In this document: positions 46,277 to 56,597 of the stretch, piece by piece | Position numbering within the stretch: the stretch's first letter is position 1 | Layout of the letters: the number at the start of each line of letters is the position of its first letter | Assembly: GCF_000835495.1 (NCBI RefSeq) | Contig: NW_015622546.1 | Coordinates: 3,962,955 to 4,026,954 of the forward strand | DNA: 64,000 bases | Origin: Cladophialophora immunda | Lineage: Eukaryota; Ascomycota; Eurotiomycetes; Chaetothyriales; Herpotrichiellaceae | Reading direction: 5' to 3' | Position numbers and translations under genes: made by a program | Notes under the pieces: generated by a model | What the model was told of the DNA's origin: nothing | Seen by the model: the letters and a program-made list of their open reading frames with translations, nothing else | The model's database searches: none

Positions 46277-47242
46277 TCAGCTCTTGGAAGCAGCTGCTAT
46301 GATGAATTCGACCACCTGTCGACCCCAAGCTTCTTCTTTGGAGATCCCCGTCCCTAAGGCTAAGACGGGGCTGATGTGGTTGTGGCCTTCAATTTTGAGC
46401 ACCGTTAACTCATTGGCCACAGCATCCGTTTCAATCCACTCCTTGACGAAATCATTCTTTGGGGTCAAGATTTCGTCTTGTGGATCAAGTCCGCCATAAA
46501 GCACCATAGCCGGAACCGCTTTCAGATCATCAATGGATCCGTCTTTCTTACAAGCTCTCAGCAGCCCCAGCGGGGACCGGTCGCGGACATTATTCCCGAA
46601 ATATGCTTGAAGAGTTTGGGCTCTCTCTGCAATTGCCCGATCGAAGTGGAAGGGGGCTGCCAGGAATATGACACCACTCAATTTCAAGGCTGGAGCATCT
46701 CCTTTGAATTGCTTCTGGCGATTGCCGCGAAAGTCAGGGGCAAAGAGATACGTTGCCAAGTGAACACCCCCAGCGGAGTTACCCATGATGAAGAGGTTGG
46801 TAGGACTTGATGCATCGTGGCCCATGTGCTCCTTAGCCCATTCAATGACTAGCTCTAGGTCCTGGCCTCCAGAAGGAAACGTCGCATCGTGTGAGATAAG
46901 TCGGTAGTCGGGGATGATGACTTTGACGCCTAGGTTTTCCGCAAAGAAATGGCCCACGTTCGCGTACACCAAGCCCTCTGGAAAATTCGGGTTGATCTTG
47001 TCGCCTCGCACGAATCCTCCTCCATACAGGAATATCAAGACCGACTTGCCAATCTTGGAATTTGTCGTCTTCGAGGGAGTGTAGAGATCCAAATGCTGAC
47101 GCGGATGTTTACCATAGCTAAAGGTCTGACGTGCGGTCGACTTGATGGTGTCGGCTTGCCTGAGCAACAATGGCGTGTATACCTGGTAGGTCGGCAATAA
47201 GACTTGAGCGATTGCTTTTCCAAGTTGTGGTAGACTCTCCAT
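46277..47242 (-). CDS. Alpha/beta-hydrolase, esterase (BD-FAE / HSL-like) type, 321 aa
   Basis: Single exon. The order is strand SVLIFLYGGGFVRGD with the oxyanion loop YGGG at 73-76 (family HGGG with Tyr for His), VIIPDYRL, then the nucleophile elbow GNSAGG with Ser156, Asp253 or Asp256 in LYGGLDPQDE, and His287 or His289 in EGHNHIS. This is a full catalytic triad arrangement. Members hydrolyse carboxyl esters, from feruloyl esters to small acyl esters and N-formylkynurenine. No signal peptide is evident, so it is probably cytosolic. It is divergent from a FAD monooxygenase gene across 323 bp, so co-regulation is plausible. The exact substrate is unknown. Confidence 0.87.
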   Translation of the reverse strand: MESLPQLGKAIAQVLLPTYQVYTPLLLRQADTIKSTARQTFSYGKHPRQHLDLYTPSKTTNSKIGKSVLIFLYGGGFVRGDKINPNFPEGLVYANVGHFFAENLGVKVIIPDYRLISHDATFPSGGQDLELVIEWAKEHMGHDASSPTNLFIMGNSAGGVHLATYLFAPDFRGNRQKQFKGDAPALKLSGVIFLAAPFHFDRAIAERAQTLQAYFGNNVRDRSPLGLLRACKKDGSIDDLKAVPAMVLYGGLDPQDEILTPKNDFVKEWIETDAVANELTVLKIEGHNHISPVLALGTGISKEEAWGRQVVEFIIAAASKS

Positions 47243-47565
47243 CGTGGCCTCACTGAATGCTGGCTCAATGATGGAGGCAACAGGGCCAGTTGATATCAGG
47301 TTTGTCTCTGCGAGCCGCCCGACCTCTGAGCATGTCAGGGATGATCGGTAGTTAAAGGTGTCTAACTACCGAGAGATCGACCCGTACCCACCCAACCACT
47401 CAATGTTCCCCTCGCTTCGTGTAGCGTCGGTGATGTTTGGGACGGGGCTGACAGGATCGGAATAGCACAAGAGCATTCCGCTCTGGCTTCAAAACCAACC
47501 GACTGTGGTCGCTCTCTGCGAAACAGGCCAAGCAAGGCTTCCGAAATATCCACCTTGCGATATCT
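47243..47565. promoter_or_regulatory. Divergent 323-bp intergenic promoter region
   Basis: Lies between the ATGs of the hydrolase and the FAD monooxygenase, so it must carry both promoters. A CTCGGTAGTTAGACA-like inverted element around 47345-47372 (GGTAGTTA and TAACTACC) forms a short palindrome that could bind a shared regulator; this is inference. Confidence 0.45.
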
Positions 47566-49025
47566 ATGGCGACTGCGATGCGGAGTGGCTCGGCACCTGA
47601 GCCAGCTGACGTCTCTAGATACCTCATCCCTTTGAATATTACAATTGTAGGGGCGGGGTTAGCAGGTCTGGCCGCCGCCATCTCCTGTGCTCTTGCAGGA
47701 CACACAGTTACAGTCTTCGAGGCCGCCAAAGAACTGGCCGAGATTGGTGCTGGACTACAAATCACGCCCAATGCCTCGAAACTGTTGCGGCAGTGGGGAC
47801 TGGAAGAATCTGTGAGGGCCTGTGCCGCGGTACCGACCGTCCTGGCCGTGCACAGATACACGGATGGCAAGATTCTGGCTGAGGAAAGGGACTTTGACAA
47901 GAACCTTGAGGGAAAATACGGTCTGCCTTTCCTTGATATTCACCGGGTGGATTTGCAGAAGATATTGTATAACAAGGCCATCTCGCTTGGAGTGACTGTG
48001 CGGCTTGATTGTCGAGTGTCCTCGGTTGTGAACACAACAGCGGGCCCAAAAGCCATTCTCAAATCGGGCCAAGAGATCCAGAGCGACCTGGTCGTCGGCG
48101 CTGACGGATTGTGGTCCAAGTGCAGAGAGAGCATGCTGAAAACCGCGGACCAGCCATTACCGACTGGGGACTTGGCTTATAGGATTGTCCTGCAACTTGA
48201 CAAGATCACTGATCCCGAATTGAAGGAATGGATTGCTAACCCGCAGGTTCACTTCTGGATTGGTCCCTACTCCCATGCCGTGGCATACTCGATCAGGAGC
48301 GGCACCATGTACAACATAGTCCTGCTTTGCCCAGATGACCTTCCACAGGGACTTTCACGGACGACAGGCTCGGTCAATGAGATGCGGGCTCTGTTTGCCG
48401 GCTGGGATCCCATCCTGACCCGTTTCCTCGAGCAGGTCGAACAGGTCGACAAGTGGAAACTCATGCACCGCGAAGAGCTGGAGTCGTGGACGAACAAGGA
48501 AAAGACCTTCCTCTTGCTCGGGGATTCCTGCCATCCAATGCTGCCCTATCTGGCGCAGGGCGCAAATTCGTCCATCGAAGACGGCGGCGTGCTGGGGAGA
48601 CTGCTGTCCCACGTCGGGTCCAAGGAACAATTGTCGTGGGCGATCACGCTGTACGAACGTCTCCGCAAGCCGCGAAGCGAGAGGATCGCGCGCGAGACGT
48701 TCCATCAGAGAGAGGCGTTCCATATGCCTGACGGTCCCGAACAGCAAGCTAGGGACAAGCTGTTTGAATCGCAATTGGGTCAAGAGATATCCGGCAAGTT
48801 TCCTAGTCGCTGGTAAGTTGTCGCTCTTATTACCCCCCCCCCCCCCCCCCCCCCCACCACCCCCCAAAACCTCCACCCTTCCCCCCCCCCCCCCCCCCCC
48901 CAACAATGTGGAGCGGCACTGACAATTACTGTAGGACGTGTCCAGAGGTCCAGCCTTGGCTTTACGGCTACGATGCATATCGAGAAGCTGATGAGGCGGT
49001 AAAGTCGACGCCGTTTGGGCCTTGA
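47566..49025 (+). CDS. FAD-dependent monooxygenase, salicylate-hydroxylase type, 445 aa
   Basis: Exons 47566-48812 and 48935-49025. The N-terminal FAD Rossmann motif GAGLAG is at 29-34, with the FEAAKELAEIGAGLQITPNA segment after it; the DG motif is in VVGADGLWSKCR; the second FAD motif is GDSCHPMLPYLAQGANSSIEDG-like (GDSCHP and AQGANSSIEDG). This is the group A flavin hydroxylase family, which hydroxylates aromatic acids with NAD(P)H and O2. The intron (48813-48934, GTAAGT..TGTAG) contains two long C runs. Reading through it adds one Trp codon then a stop, so the 29-residue end (from TCPEVQPWLYGYDAYREADE) depends on correct splicing. The neighbouring hydrolase may act in the same degradation or tailoring route. 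Confidence 0.9.
48833..48855 (+). repeat. 23-base poly-C run inside an intron
   Basis: An uninterrupted run of 23 C in the intron of the FAD monooxygenase gene, followed by ACCACCCCCCAAAA and then a second run. The exact length could be affected by sequencing. Confidence 0.85.
48881..48901 (+). repeat. 21-base poly-C run inside the same intron
   Basis: Second uninterrupted C run, 33 bases before the splice acceptor. It may act as an unusually strong pyrimidine tract or disturb splicing. Confidence 0.85.
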
Positions 49026-49467
49026 TCCTCCAAGGCGCAGAAATCCCAAATGTTTCAACATGTTTCGACAGCTGGCAAGCACTGCGAAGGATTAAATTTA
49101 GCTTACTGAGTTGACGAGACCTTTTACGTATCTTTAGCTGAGCGGCTTATATCGGAGGGTTTGAAGGATTGTTGTCTACAGGGCTAGGGTTGAACCGATA
49201 GATACTTATTGATGGCAAGCACATTTTGCACAGTATTGTCTCGGAGCAGAAGGCTGTCAACTCCTCCTTCTCAAGCCTGGTCCTTGCGTAGACGTGAGAG
49301 TAGGATTGAGAAAAGTATGAAGCAAAGGAGATCTGCCCATGGAAGTCCTGGGGTATATATAACAATGTGCATTCCTCCTACGATTATCCAAATGCAAATC
49401 CTTTCTCCTAGCGCCGACAGACGAAAGCCATTCACCTGATGTTTGAGAAAACAGGGACGCTACACCA
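49026..49467. other. Intergenic between convergent genes
   Basis: No supported gene. Confidence 0.5.
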
Positions 49468-50655
49468 TCACTGTACGGTAACTCCAATCCTCGCACCGGG
49501 AGGCTGGTGAGGGAACGCTGCGCTGGGAGTTGAACCGCCCGCATTCCCCAGGGCAGTAGCATTGCCAGAGTAATCATCATCCGCAGGTGATTCTTCTGTG
49601 CTGTCAACGTCGGTCTCACCCTGGACTCCCAAGTCGTCGTCATCGTTGGAAGCTAGGTAGTCAGGATCGGCGTCATCATAGTCGTAGTCTTCGTCCTGGG
49701 GGTCAGGATTCTCGTAGGTCTCGTCATCCTCATATGTCTCGTCATCGTCCTGGTATGCGCCATCCTCGTTGTCGACGTCGGTGTTCCCGCCCACGTTCGT
49801 ACTCTGGTCGGCGTCGACGTTCGTGTTGGGATAGCCATCTGTGGTCGCACCTGCGTTGCCATCGGTGGCTGTACTTGGATACGCATCGGTGCTCGTGTCC
49901 GGGTAGGTATCCGTGGTTCCCTCAGGAATGTTCTGAGCTACTCCTGGATCGTATTCCCCGTCATATCCTCCCTCGCCAGAGTAATCGTCGTAGCCCTCAG
50001 CTCCGCCTGTCTCGCCGTACGGTGGGTACTCACTGTTGTATGGATTCTGGTTATGGAAGACCGTGTTTTGCAATATCATCTGTGGCAGACCGGATTGGCT
50101 GATTTGGGCTATTCCATCAATGTAAGTACCTAGATCGCTCCCTTGTTGGCCACTGGGCTGCTCGCCATAGTTTTCGTTTGACGGATGCACTGTTGTACCG
50201 AGGCCTGGGCCAGCGGGTTGGTTGAAGGGAAACGATCCGGGGGTGTCGCTCGGTGGTTCTGTTTGGGAGTTGGATGGGTGTGAGGGTAAAGTAGCGGATT
50301 CGCCAGAAGTGCCCGTTGCAGGATTATGAGGCTCTGCCGCATGGGTATCCTCTTCTGAATTGCCAGGTGTTGTATGCGTTGCGGGGTTATGAGATTCTGC
50401 CGGATTAGGACCGGCTTCGCCAGAAGTGCTGGGTGTTGAGTGTGTTGCTGGATTAGGATCTGTCTCGCCGGAGGTACTGGTTGTTGGTGGTGTTGGTGGT
50501 TTTGCGGGAGTCGGTGGTGGTGGTGGTGGAGGAGGCGAGGGTGGCTTTGGTGGCTCCGCTGCAGTCGGCGGTTTAGATGGAGGGGGTTCAGGAGAAGCCT
50601 TGGGCTTCGCCTTGGAGCCGCTTCCACCGCCAAAGTGAAAGTTGAGCTTACCCAT
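49468..50655 (-). CDS. Low-complexity protein, proline-rich then acidic, 395 aa
   Basis: Single exon from MGKLNFHFGGGSGSKAKPKA. About residues 20-60 are almost only Pro with Ser/Lys (a run of eight Pro occurs); 60-130 carry irregular repeats of the kind STSGE.DPNPATHS and HNPAT; the middle has one ordered-looking patch, LGTYIDGIAQISQSGLPQMI then LQNTVFHNQNPYNSEYPPYG; and about 225-380 are Asp/Glu/Tyr/Thr-rich (DDDETYEDDETYENPDPQDE). No signal peptide or membrane span. A TATA box lies about 110 bp upstream (50764-50770). No family recognised. Codon use is that of a real gene and the ATG context is good, but sequence of this kind drifts fast, so homologues may be hard to find. Confidence 0.7.
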   Translation of the reverse strand: MGKLNFHFGGGSGSKAKPKASPEPPPSKPPTAAEPPKPPSPPPPPPPPTPAKPPTPPTTSTSGETDPNPATHSTPSTSGEAGPNPAESHNPATHTTPGNSEEDTHAAEPHNPATGTSGESATLPSHPSNSQTEPPSDTPGSFPFNQPAGPGLGTTVHPSNENYGEQPSGQQGSDLGTYIDGIAQISQSGLPQMILQNTVFHNQNPYNSEYPPYGETGGAEGYDDYSGEGGYDGEYDPGVAQNIPEGTTDTYPDTSTDAYPSTATDGNAGATTDGYPNTNVDADQSTNVGGNTDVDNEDGAYQDDDETYEDDETYENPDPQDEDYDYDDADPDYLASNDDDDLGVQGETDVDSTEESPADDDYSGNATALGNAGGSTPSAAFPHQPPGARIGVTVQ

Positions 50656-50763
50656 TGCAGTGTGATGGTTTGGGTGATATGGAAAAGGCTGAAGTGTTAT
50701 TTACTCGTCTTCGTGAGAGCTTGCTTTTCTCCCACGGAAATATTTAGGTTTACATACGGTCCA

Positions 50764-50770
50764 TTATATA
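50764..50770 (-). promoter_or_regulatory. TATA box of the proline-rich/acidic protein gene
   Basis: TATATAA on the minus strand about 110 bp before the ATG at 50655. Confidence 0.55.
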
Positions 50771-51737
50771 GCAATTCTTGGGTCCTACTGGGGCTGTACC
50801 CTCTGAGCGCTACAGGTGCAACCGCCGGCCTCTCTCATGATCATCTAGACCGCCGTTTGGCGAGATCTTAGAGGCTCAGTGTCGAAACCGCCGTGGTCTG
50901 TACAAGGATCTGTTCTATTTAAGTCGAGCGAGCATCGAGTTGAGTACACACTTGCGGTGTTGCAAGAACTGATTACTCCAACGGCCAAATTAGTGCGTTA
51001 TCGGCCTCCCATTAAGAGAAGGGGCAAAGGCCTTTCCATCTTTATCTTGGTGATAAGTTGCTGGAGGATTGGCTTGAACGTAACGGGAGGCTTTAAGTGG
51101 CAGTGGGTTTGTTTGAGGTATGAGTAAGCATAGCCCAGCATATTGATATTGATGGGCTGTGTACGGAGTAAATTACAGGTCATTTTAAAAGTCATTGTAA
51201 ATGGCGACGATGTATTGGTGGGCCTTGTGTGGAGGCCTTGTTGCGCCCCTGCTCATTACGGATGTATCCACTTCTCTAGCTGGGGCTCTTTATCCACTTC
51301 TCCCACTACGGGGCCAGTGCGACCCTCGACGGACCGCCGATATCTACCCTCGTACACTATGCATAGTGCATAGCGCTTATACTGTCACTATTTCCCGCTC
51401 TCTATGGGACGTCAGGGACAATGCTGTTGACGCCTGTTGTAATCAGTACCTCCTGTAATCAGCAGATCGGCCCCTTTCGTCCGACAATATACTTGGGTCT
51501 GTGCCATTCGTAGAGCTGAGTTGATGGATATGGAAAGTTTTCGGCTCCATTTTTGTGGCTCGTGGCTTTACCTGCCGTCAAAATAACCCCATGTAATGTG
51601 GTCCTCGCGACGGAACAGCCCCAATCCTGCTAGAGACTTTCGCTGAAAGGTCGAAGCTTTTACTCAGCTGCGGTGTCTTTAACAACTCTTGCAATCGGGT
51701 TACTATTTTTGCGCGAGGTCAGTTGAGAAGTCGACGA

Positions 51738-51743
51738 TATAAA
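51738..51743 (+). promoter_or_regulatory. TATA box of the His/Asp-rich protein gene
   Basis: TATAAA within GATATAAAGG, 150 bp before the ATG at 51893. Confidence 0.6.
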
Positions 51744-51892
51744 GGAACCAAGTTCGCCTTGGCAACTGCACAAAACCAGAGCAGCAGTACCAGTCATCAT
51801 CAAAAGCAAAATCTTCCAAGTCACCAGTCCCAGAATAATCTTCCGCTTGTATCTGTTTCAAGCAATCCTCGACATTACACATACTCCACAAA

Positions 51893-52465
51893 ATGGGTCT
51901 CGGCCACATCGCAAGTCTTGCCGAGCACGGATTCGAAGACGTCGTTGACGGTGTTCATGACATTGCTGATGCCGTTGAAGATACCTTTCATCAGGACAGT
52001 TACGATGGGGAGAATGACGACGGATCCAACTACGACGAGAACCATCAATATGACGAGCAAGGGGGAGACGACGGTCAATGGAAACACGGACAAGATGGTC
52101 AAAATTATCACCACAACAACTACGGCAACTGGGACCAGTCGCACGACGGAAGCCATCATCAGCCGCATGATGAATCCATGAATCACTGTAAGTTGCCCAA
52201 CCAAAGGACACACCTGCGTCCGCGGCATTGCAATCTAACCATTCGAATTGCGTTAGACCAGGATGATTGTCAGGATGACGGACAGCATGGATGGGATCAC
52301 AGCGGTCATATGGGTGGCCCCGAAGCTCATCATCACATGGGATCCGGCCATGATGATGACGGCCATCAACAGCACCACGATGAGGATGAGGATTGTCACC
52401 AACAGCAACATCATGACGACTGTCATCAAGAGCCGCACCATGACAGCGCATGCCATGATATGTAA
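51893..52465 (+). CDS. Histidine/aspartate-rich small protein, 167 aa (190 if intron kept)
   Basis: Exons 51893-52187 and 52257-52465. The 69-nt intron has a consensus donor (GTAAGT), a CTAAC branch motif and a TTAG acceptor; because its length is a multiple of three and it has no stop, keeping it gives a 190-residue form. Residues 1-33 look like an amphipathic helix (MGLGHIASLAEHGFEDVVDG, VHDIADAVEDTFHQD). The rest is His, Asp, Gln, Asn and Gly, with HHDEDEDCHQQQHHDDCHQE and a few cysteines in the last third. Such composition commonly binds Zn, Ni or Cu, which is a reasonable but untested guess. No signal peptide. No family recognised. Confidence 0.7.
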   Translation: MGLGHIASLAEHGFEDVVDGVHDIADAVEDTFHQDSYDGENDDGSNYDENHQYDEQGGDDGQWKHGQDGQNYHHNNYGNWDQSHDGSHHQPHDESMNHCKLPNQRTHLRPRHCNLTIRIALDQDDCQDDGQHGWDHSGHMGGPEAHHHMGSGHDDDGHQQHHDEDEDCHQQQHHDDCHQEPHHDSACHDM

Positions 52466-53731
52466 TTCCCTGGTACTCCAGGAGTGAAAGCGCCAACAGT
52501 GGAGGTGTGTGGGAACAGTAGATGGTCGGGATGGTGGTGGGAAGTATTCTGTTGCTGCAGATGTTGTTGTTGCTGTTGGATTGGATGCTTGGTTCAGCAC
52601 AATCGAGCGGGATCTTAGTGCTTTTTGGATATCAGTCATCTTTTTGCGAAATTGGCATTGCGCAATCATTACTGTTTCGTCTCATGTCTCAAGATTCTCA
52701 CTCTACTGCCTGTGGATTTTATGTAACTTCAGAGGCCTCAGGTGAATGTCGTACTCATGTACTCTTCTTGTAGGAGTCATTGGTGCCCCAGTTTGAAAAT
52801 ACTCCTCCATTTAGAGAGGCCCAGAGGAAATTGATATACAAGCGTTTGGTCACGTAGGGTCTTGCAGAAATCGCGACATGGGTCACTTACTGCGGCTTCG
52901 TTACGTACTGATACAATAGCCTTCAGTACCTGACCATGAAGCTTAGTAAAGCACCCCCTTCCCCCCCAATGGGCATGCCTCCCCAGATGAGAAGCATTGG
53001 CAGCAATCAACTTTGCCAGACTGCGCGGTACCTTTATGAGAGAAATCGACATGATATCCACAGCATCAAGGGACAGGATATGGTGTGGAAGCTTAAGATA
53101 CTCTGAGTCGAAATCCCCAGCTACACCATCATTGAAGTCGTCTCGTCTGCTGGTAGGATGCGAGAGGCAACTCACGGCCGGCAGTGCATCTGACTGCTGC
53201 TCAGATCTGAGCATAAGAAGTGGCTATGATCTAAGCAAGCTTCCTGATATAGATGGAAGCTGCAGTCCAATGGTGGGAAAGGCTGTAAATGACGAGACGG
53301 CCAGCCTGGTGGATCGGGACCCCATGCGCAGCTCGGCCCTCAGGGGGTCCTCGGCAAAGAGGAGGCACGGAGTCTTAAGTTAGCATGTGGAGAGCGCCCC
53401 GTGCCGGTTACTCCTGTTAATGATTTCAATCTGAGAAGACTGTCAGTTCTGCAGAGGGGCAAGGCTGTCCAAAGCTGTAGGGCCCTTCGGGTACTAAAAT
53501 TGGTCGGGCTCAGCCTCCGGTACTAGATTCCCCCCATTCAAGAAGCCATATACAGGTCGAGTGTCCAGGAATAAGAATAAAACTCACCTGTCACTATCCT
53601 TTACTGCAATCGCACTACTATTGAAATTCACTCGTTAGCATAGTACTTCTCGGTTTTGTGTCAATCTTTACATTTCCCTGCTCTACCTGGTGACTCTCAT
53701 TTCTATCTCCTAGTCTACACATTCCCTCAAA
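52466..53731. other. Intergenic, about 1.3 kb, with one weak frame
   Basis: Nothing strong; a possible small protein on the minus strand is listed separately. Confidence 0.45.
52777..53214 (-). CDS. Possible small protein, 145 aa (weak)
   Basis: ATG-initiated single frame beginning MLRSEQQSDALPAVSCLSHP with a globular-looking middle (YLKLPHHILSLDAVDIMSIS, LIKVPRSLAKLIAANASHLG). There is no signal, no domain I know, and no TATA element. It may be a real lineage-specific gene, a gene remnant or chance. Confidence 0.25.
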   Translation of the reverse strand: MLRSEQQSDALPAVSCLSHPTSRRDDFNDGVAGDFDSEYLKLPHHILSLDAVDIMSISLIKVPRSLAKLIAANASHLGRHAHWGGRGCFTKLHGQVLKAIVSVRNEAAVSDPCRDFCKTLRDQTLVYQFPLGLSKWRSIFKLGHQ

Positions 53732-55020
53732 ATGAATTCAGTATCAAGTATGGGAGCTGGTATGGGCTCTATGGGCTCGGGGATGACGCAGTACTGGAAA
53801 AAGCACATAGCGGGTATGTCGCGGACCGTTCTCTCACCAACTGAAACCTTGCTAACCTTTACACAGACAGTGTCTGGCTCCGCCTTTTTGTGTATCTTTT
53901 GGCCGCCTTGGCTATTCTGTTTCAAAGTCAGTATACCTTTTGCTGTTCCTTCGTTGGGATGACATCCTGCTAACTGGCTCCGTAAAGGTCTTGTTATTCT
54001 CGGAGATGTACCCGGGGCTCAAGGATCAGGCAGTGGTACATCGGGGTACTATCTGTTACAGTTCAATTCTGTTGATGGCCAAGCAACAACCCGGCTCAGA
54101 ATAGGGTACACAGGTTGGTTATCCTTTGATGCAATGTCAAGAGAGAAATGGGGGCTCATCATAACTTAGCAATGTGCTGTTCGCTTTCGGGTGGACCCGA
54201 ACATTGTGCCATCACCGTGGGTAAAGATCACGCTGCAAGCATTCGATATCTGTCCATTGGAAACAACAACATATACGACTTTGAGGCATTACCTGCCAAT
54301 CAAACACTTAACTCCGTGCTGTTTGAGGTGGCAGCATCTCTGCAAAACGACGTCTTCATTGTTTTCCCCGCAATTCCTGGCATGTTCTTGGCGCTCGGAG
54401 TTATCATGTTCGCCTTCTACGGCGCCTTAAACAAGCCTTGGGTTGGCCCAGCGTCCTCATGGAGGCAGTCGCAAAGGAATCGCCGACTCGACATCTTGCG
54501 GGTCGTCATAATTGTGCTTATCGGACTGTCGGTTGTGTTCGCTTTCGCCGCAGCTGTGTCGAACTCGCAGATGTTCGCGGCAGTCCAGCTCGCCACAAGC
54601 CACAACGCGGAAGCCCCTGGGATCTTCCAGGTTACAAAAGGCAGTGCTGCACTAGCGCTGCACTGGCTGGCAGTGATTTGGACCATTGGCTTCCTCATCG
54701 GCATTATCCAGACACACGTTGAAATCAGCGCCGTGAAGATCAAGGTCAACCCAACCGACACGGCCGGCACGACGGGTGGCAGCCAATTCCAGGCCAACGG
54801 CAGCACAATCGAGAGAGCTTCGCTCCTGAAGGATGCAGAACCTATGGCGATAAACCCAGCGGGTCTGGCTCCACAAGTTCCCAATCCAAACTCGAGCACA
54901 GGGGGCCCTGGTGGAGCCATGGGAGCGCGAGGAGGGATGAGAGGGGGCGCAATGGGTGCTCGTGGAGGGATGGCAATGCGGGGAAGAGGCGGTGCTGCGC
55001 CCCGAGGACGAGGGATGTAA
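53732..55020 (+). CDS. Tetraspan Fig1/claudin-like membrane protein with RGG tail, 372 aa
   Basis: Exons 53732-53813, 53867-53926, 53988-54113 and 54170-55020. Four membrane spans: VWLRLFVYLLAALAILFQSL, VFIVFPAIPGMFLALGVIMF, ILRVVIIVLIGLSVVFAFAA and ALALHWLAVIWTIGFLIGII. The first outer loop holds GYTAMCCSLSGGPEHC, the G-x-x-x-x-C..C signature of the claudin/Fig1 superfamily. Fig1-type proteins assist calcium influx and membrane fusion in fungal mating and polar growth; assignment to that family is probable, not certain. The N-terminus is Met/Gly/Ser-rich (MGAGMGSMGSGM). The cytosolic tail ends in two copies of GGAMGARGGM plus RGRGGAAPRGRGM, an RGG-type RNA- or G-quadruplex-binding composition seldom seen on a membrane protein. 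Confidence 0.78.
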
Positions 55021-56597
55021 GAAAAGGTATAGGGACCGACGATGTTATCGTATCTTTTCCGCGGGTGATTTTCAGGTCAGTGGTTCGGACGGTGCAAAAA
55101 GCGAAAGTACATTAGATCAGCTTCAACAAAGACCCGAAGCTTATACAGGCTCCGAGACAGACAGTATATTCAAGCCTATTTTCTTCGTGGAATATGTCCT
55201 TTCCCAATAGTCCTGCACCGCAGTTACGGAGAGTTCTCGCAACGACGTTGTGTTTGGAGAAGAAAAGCATTCCAAGATTCAGCTGCATGCTACGGAAAGG
55301 CACACTCGGCTACTGCTTCTAGCCAAATGCTCTGACGAGTCATTCGAGGGAGATATTGATATCCGGAGGTCTGACGTTGAATTTCCAGGCCTGCATGCTG
55401 CCCTAACACCAGGTAATCAGAAAGGGAACTGGCCCCTTCCTGCGCTGGAGAATAGAAAGTCCATTAGACAATCTGAATATGACTGGGAGAACTTGTTCCC
55501 AATGGAGTTATTGGTCTAAGGTTGGCGGCGAGGAGCAGGGCGGTCAGATACTAAGAGAACAGTCTATACTCGGAGGTATGGGACGAACCGGTGCCCCGCA
55601 GTGGCATTATTGTAGCTGTCAGATGTGGATATAACTGTGGTTTGCTGACAGAGCAGTTACTCGTAGATAGAACCACGCCGCACTCTCGACTGGGTCGGTT
55701 ACTTCAGTGGATCCTGCGGGCCGTTGCTGTTCATCGCCTCCATTGGCAAGTCGATGGCGAGGCTGCGGGGCCACGAACCCTACACCCTGACCGCCAAGGC
55801 CTTAGCCCTGTAATCACGGCGGGGCAACGGACTCGTGCAAGTAATCAAAAACGCCAAAAAAGAGTCGACACAATAAGGCCTGGCCGAACCAGGAAGGGTT
55901 CTTGACTGGCCGATCGAGATTGTGGGGTGCAGTCACAGCTTCAGATCAGCCAGGCCTGCGATGCTTGCGTGAGCTTAGCCTCCTACTGACCGATGCCCAC
56001 GAGCCAGATGAGGCCGCCGGAGGATACTTTTCATGTCACATGTACTGATTACTCCGTCTATGAAGAAGATGGCCAGTCTTTGCGCTCCTTGAGCCGCTGA
56101 TCTTATGCAATGCACCACCTCCGATCGACTCCACCCTCAGAACGCCAGGCTGATTGAGGCAGCCGGCCAGCCGCTGTCCGGTGCTTTGATATGGAGACTC
56201 CCCACATCTGGTGGTTTTCGTGTCCTGCATTTCTTACCGTTGACATTGAGACTTGCAACTTCGCAGAAAACATGCTCCTTATAGAATCTACCCACTCCGC
56301 CTTGTCGGAGCCCGAAGATTTACCTAAATCTTTGAGGGAAGCATGGTGGAAGCGCCCAAAAATTGGACGCCTCATTTCTACCTCTATTCTGAGACGAAGA
56401 ATCTCGGCCCCTCGTCTCGTCTTTGAGGAACGCGGGGTTTCCCCGGCCACTCTTCGAGGTGAAATGTCAAGACTTTGGCGCGTGAAGATATGAGATAACG
56501 AGTTTCATTAACAAGCGGCGAACTTTGCCATTAAATGGAAGGCTAGCTTATCCTGGCTAGTCCAGCACATATTAAACCCCAACTCTGACGATCGACG
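55021..56597. other. Intergenic between convergent tetraspan genes, about 1.6 kb
   Basis: Short frames only; no supported gene. Confidence 0.5.

Larger units (their letters stand above)
50656..51892. other. Divergent intergenic region, about 1.2 kb
   Basis: No supported gene. Holds the TATA boxes of both flanking genes and a TACGGAGTA 9-mer at 51162-51170. Confidence 0.5.

Noticed and set aside
54148..55020. Single-exon model starting at 54148 for the Fig1-like protein
   Set aside because: It would lose the first membrane span; three upstream exons join in frame and supply it.
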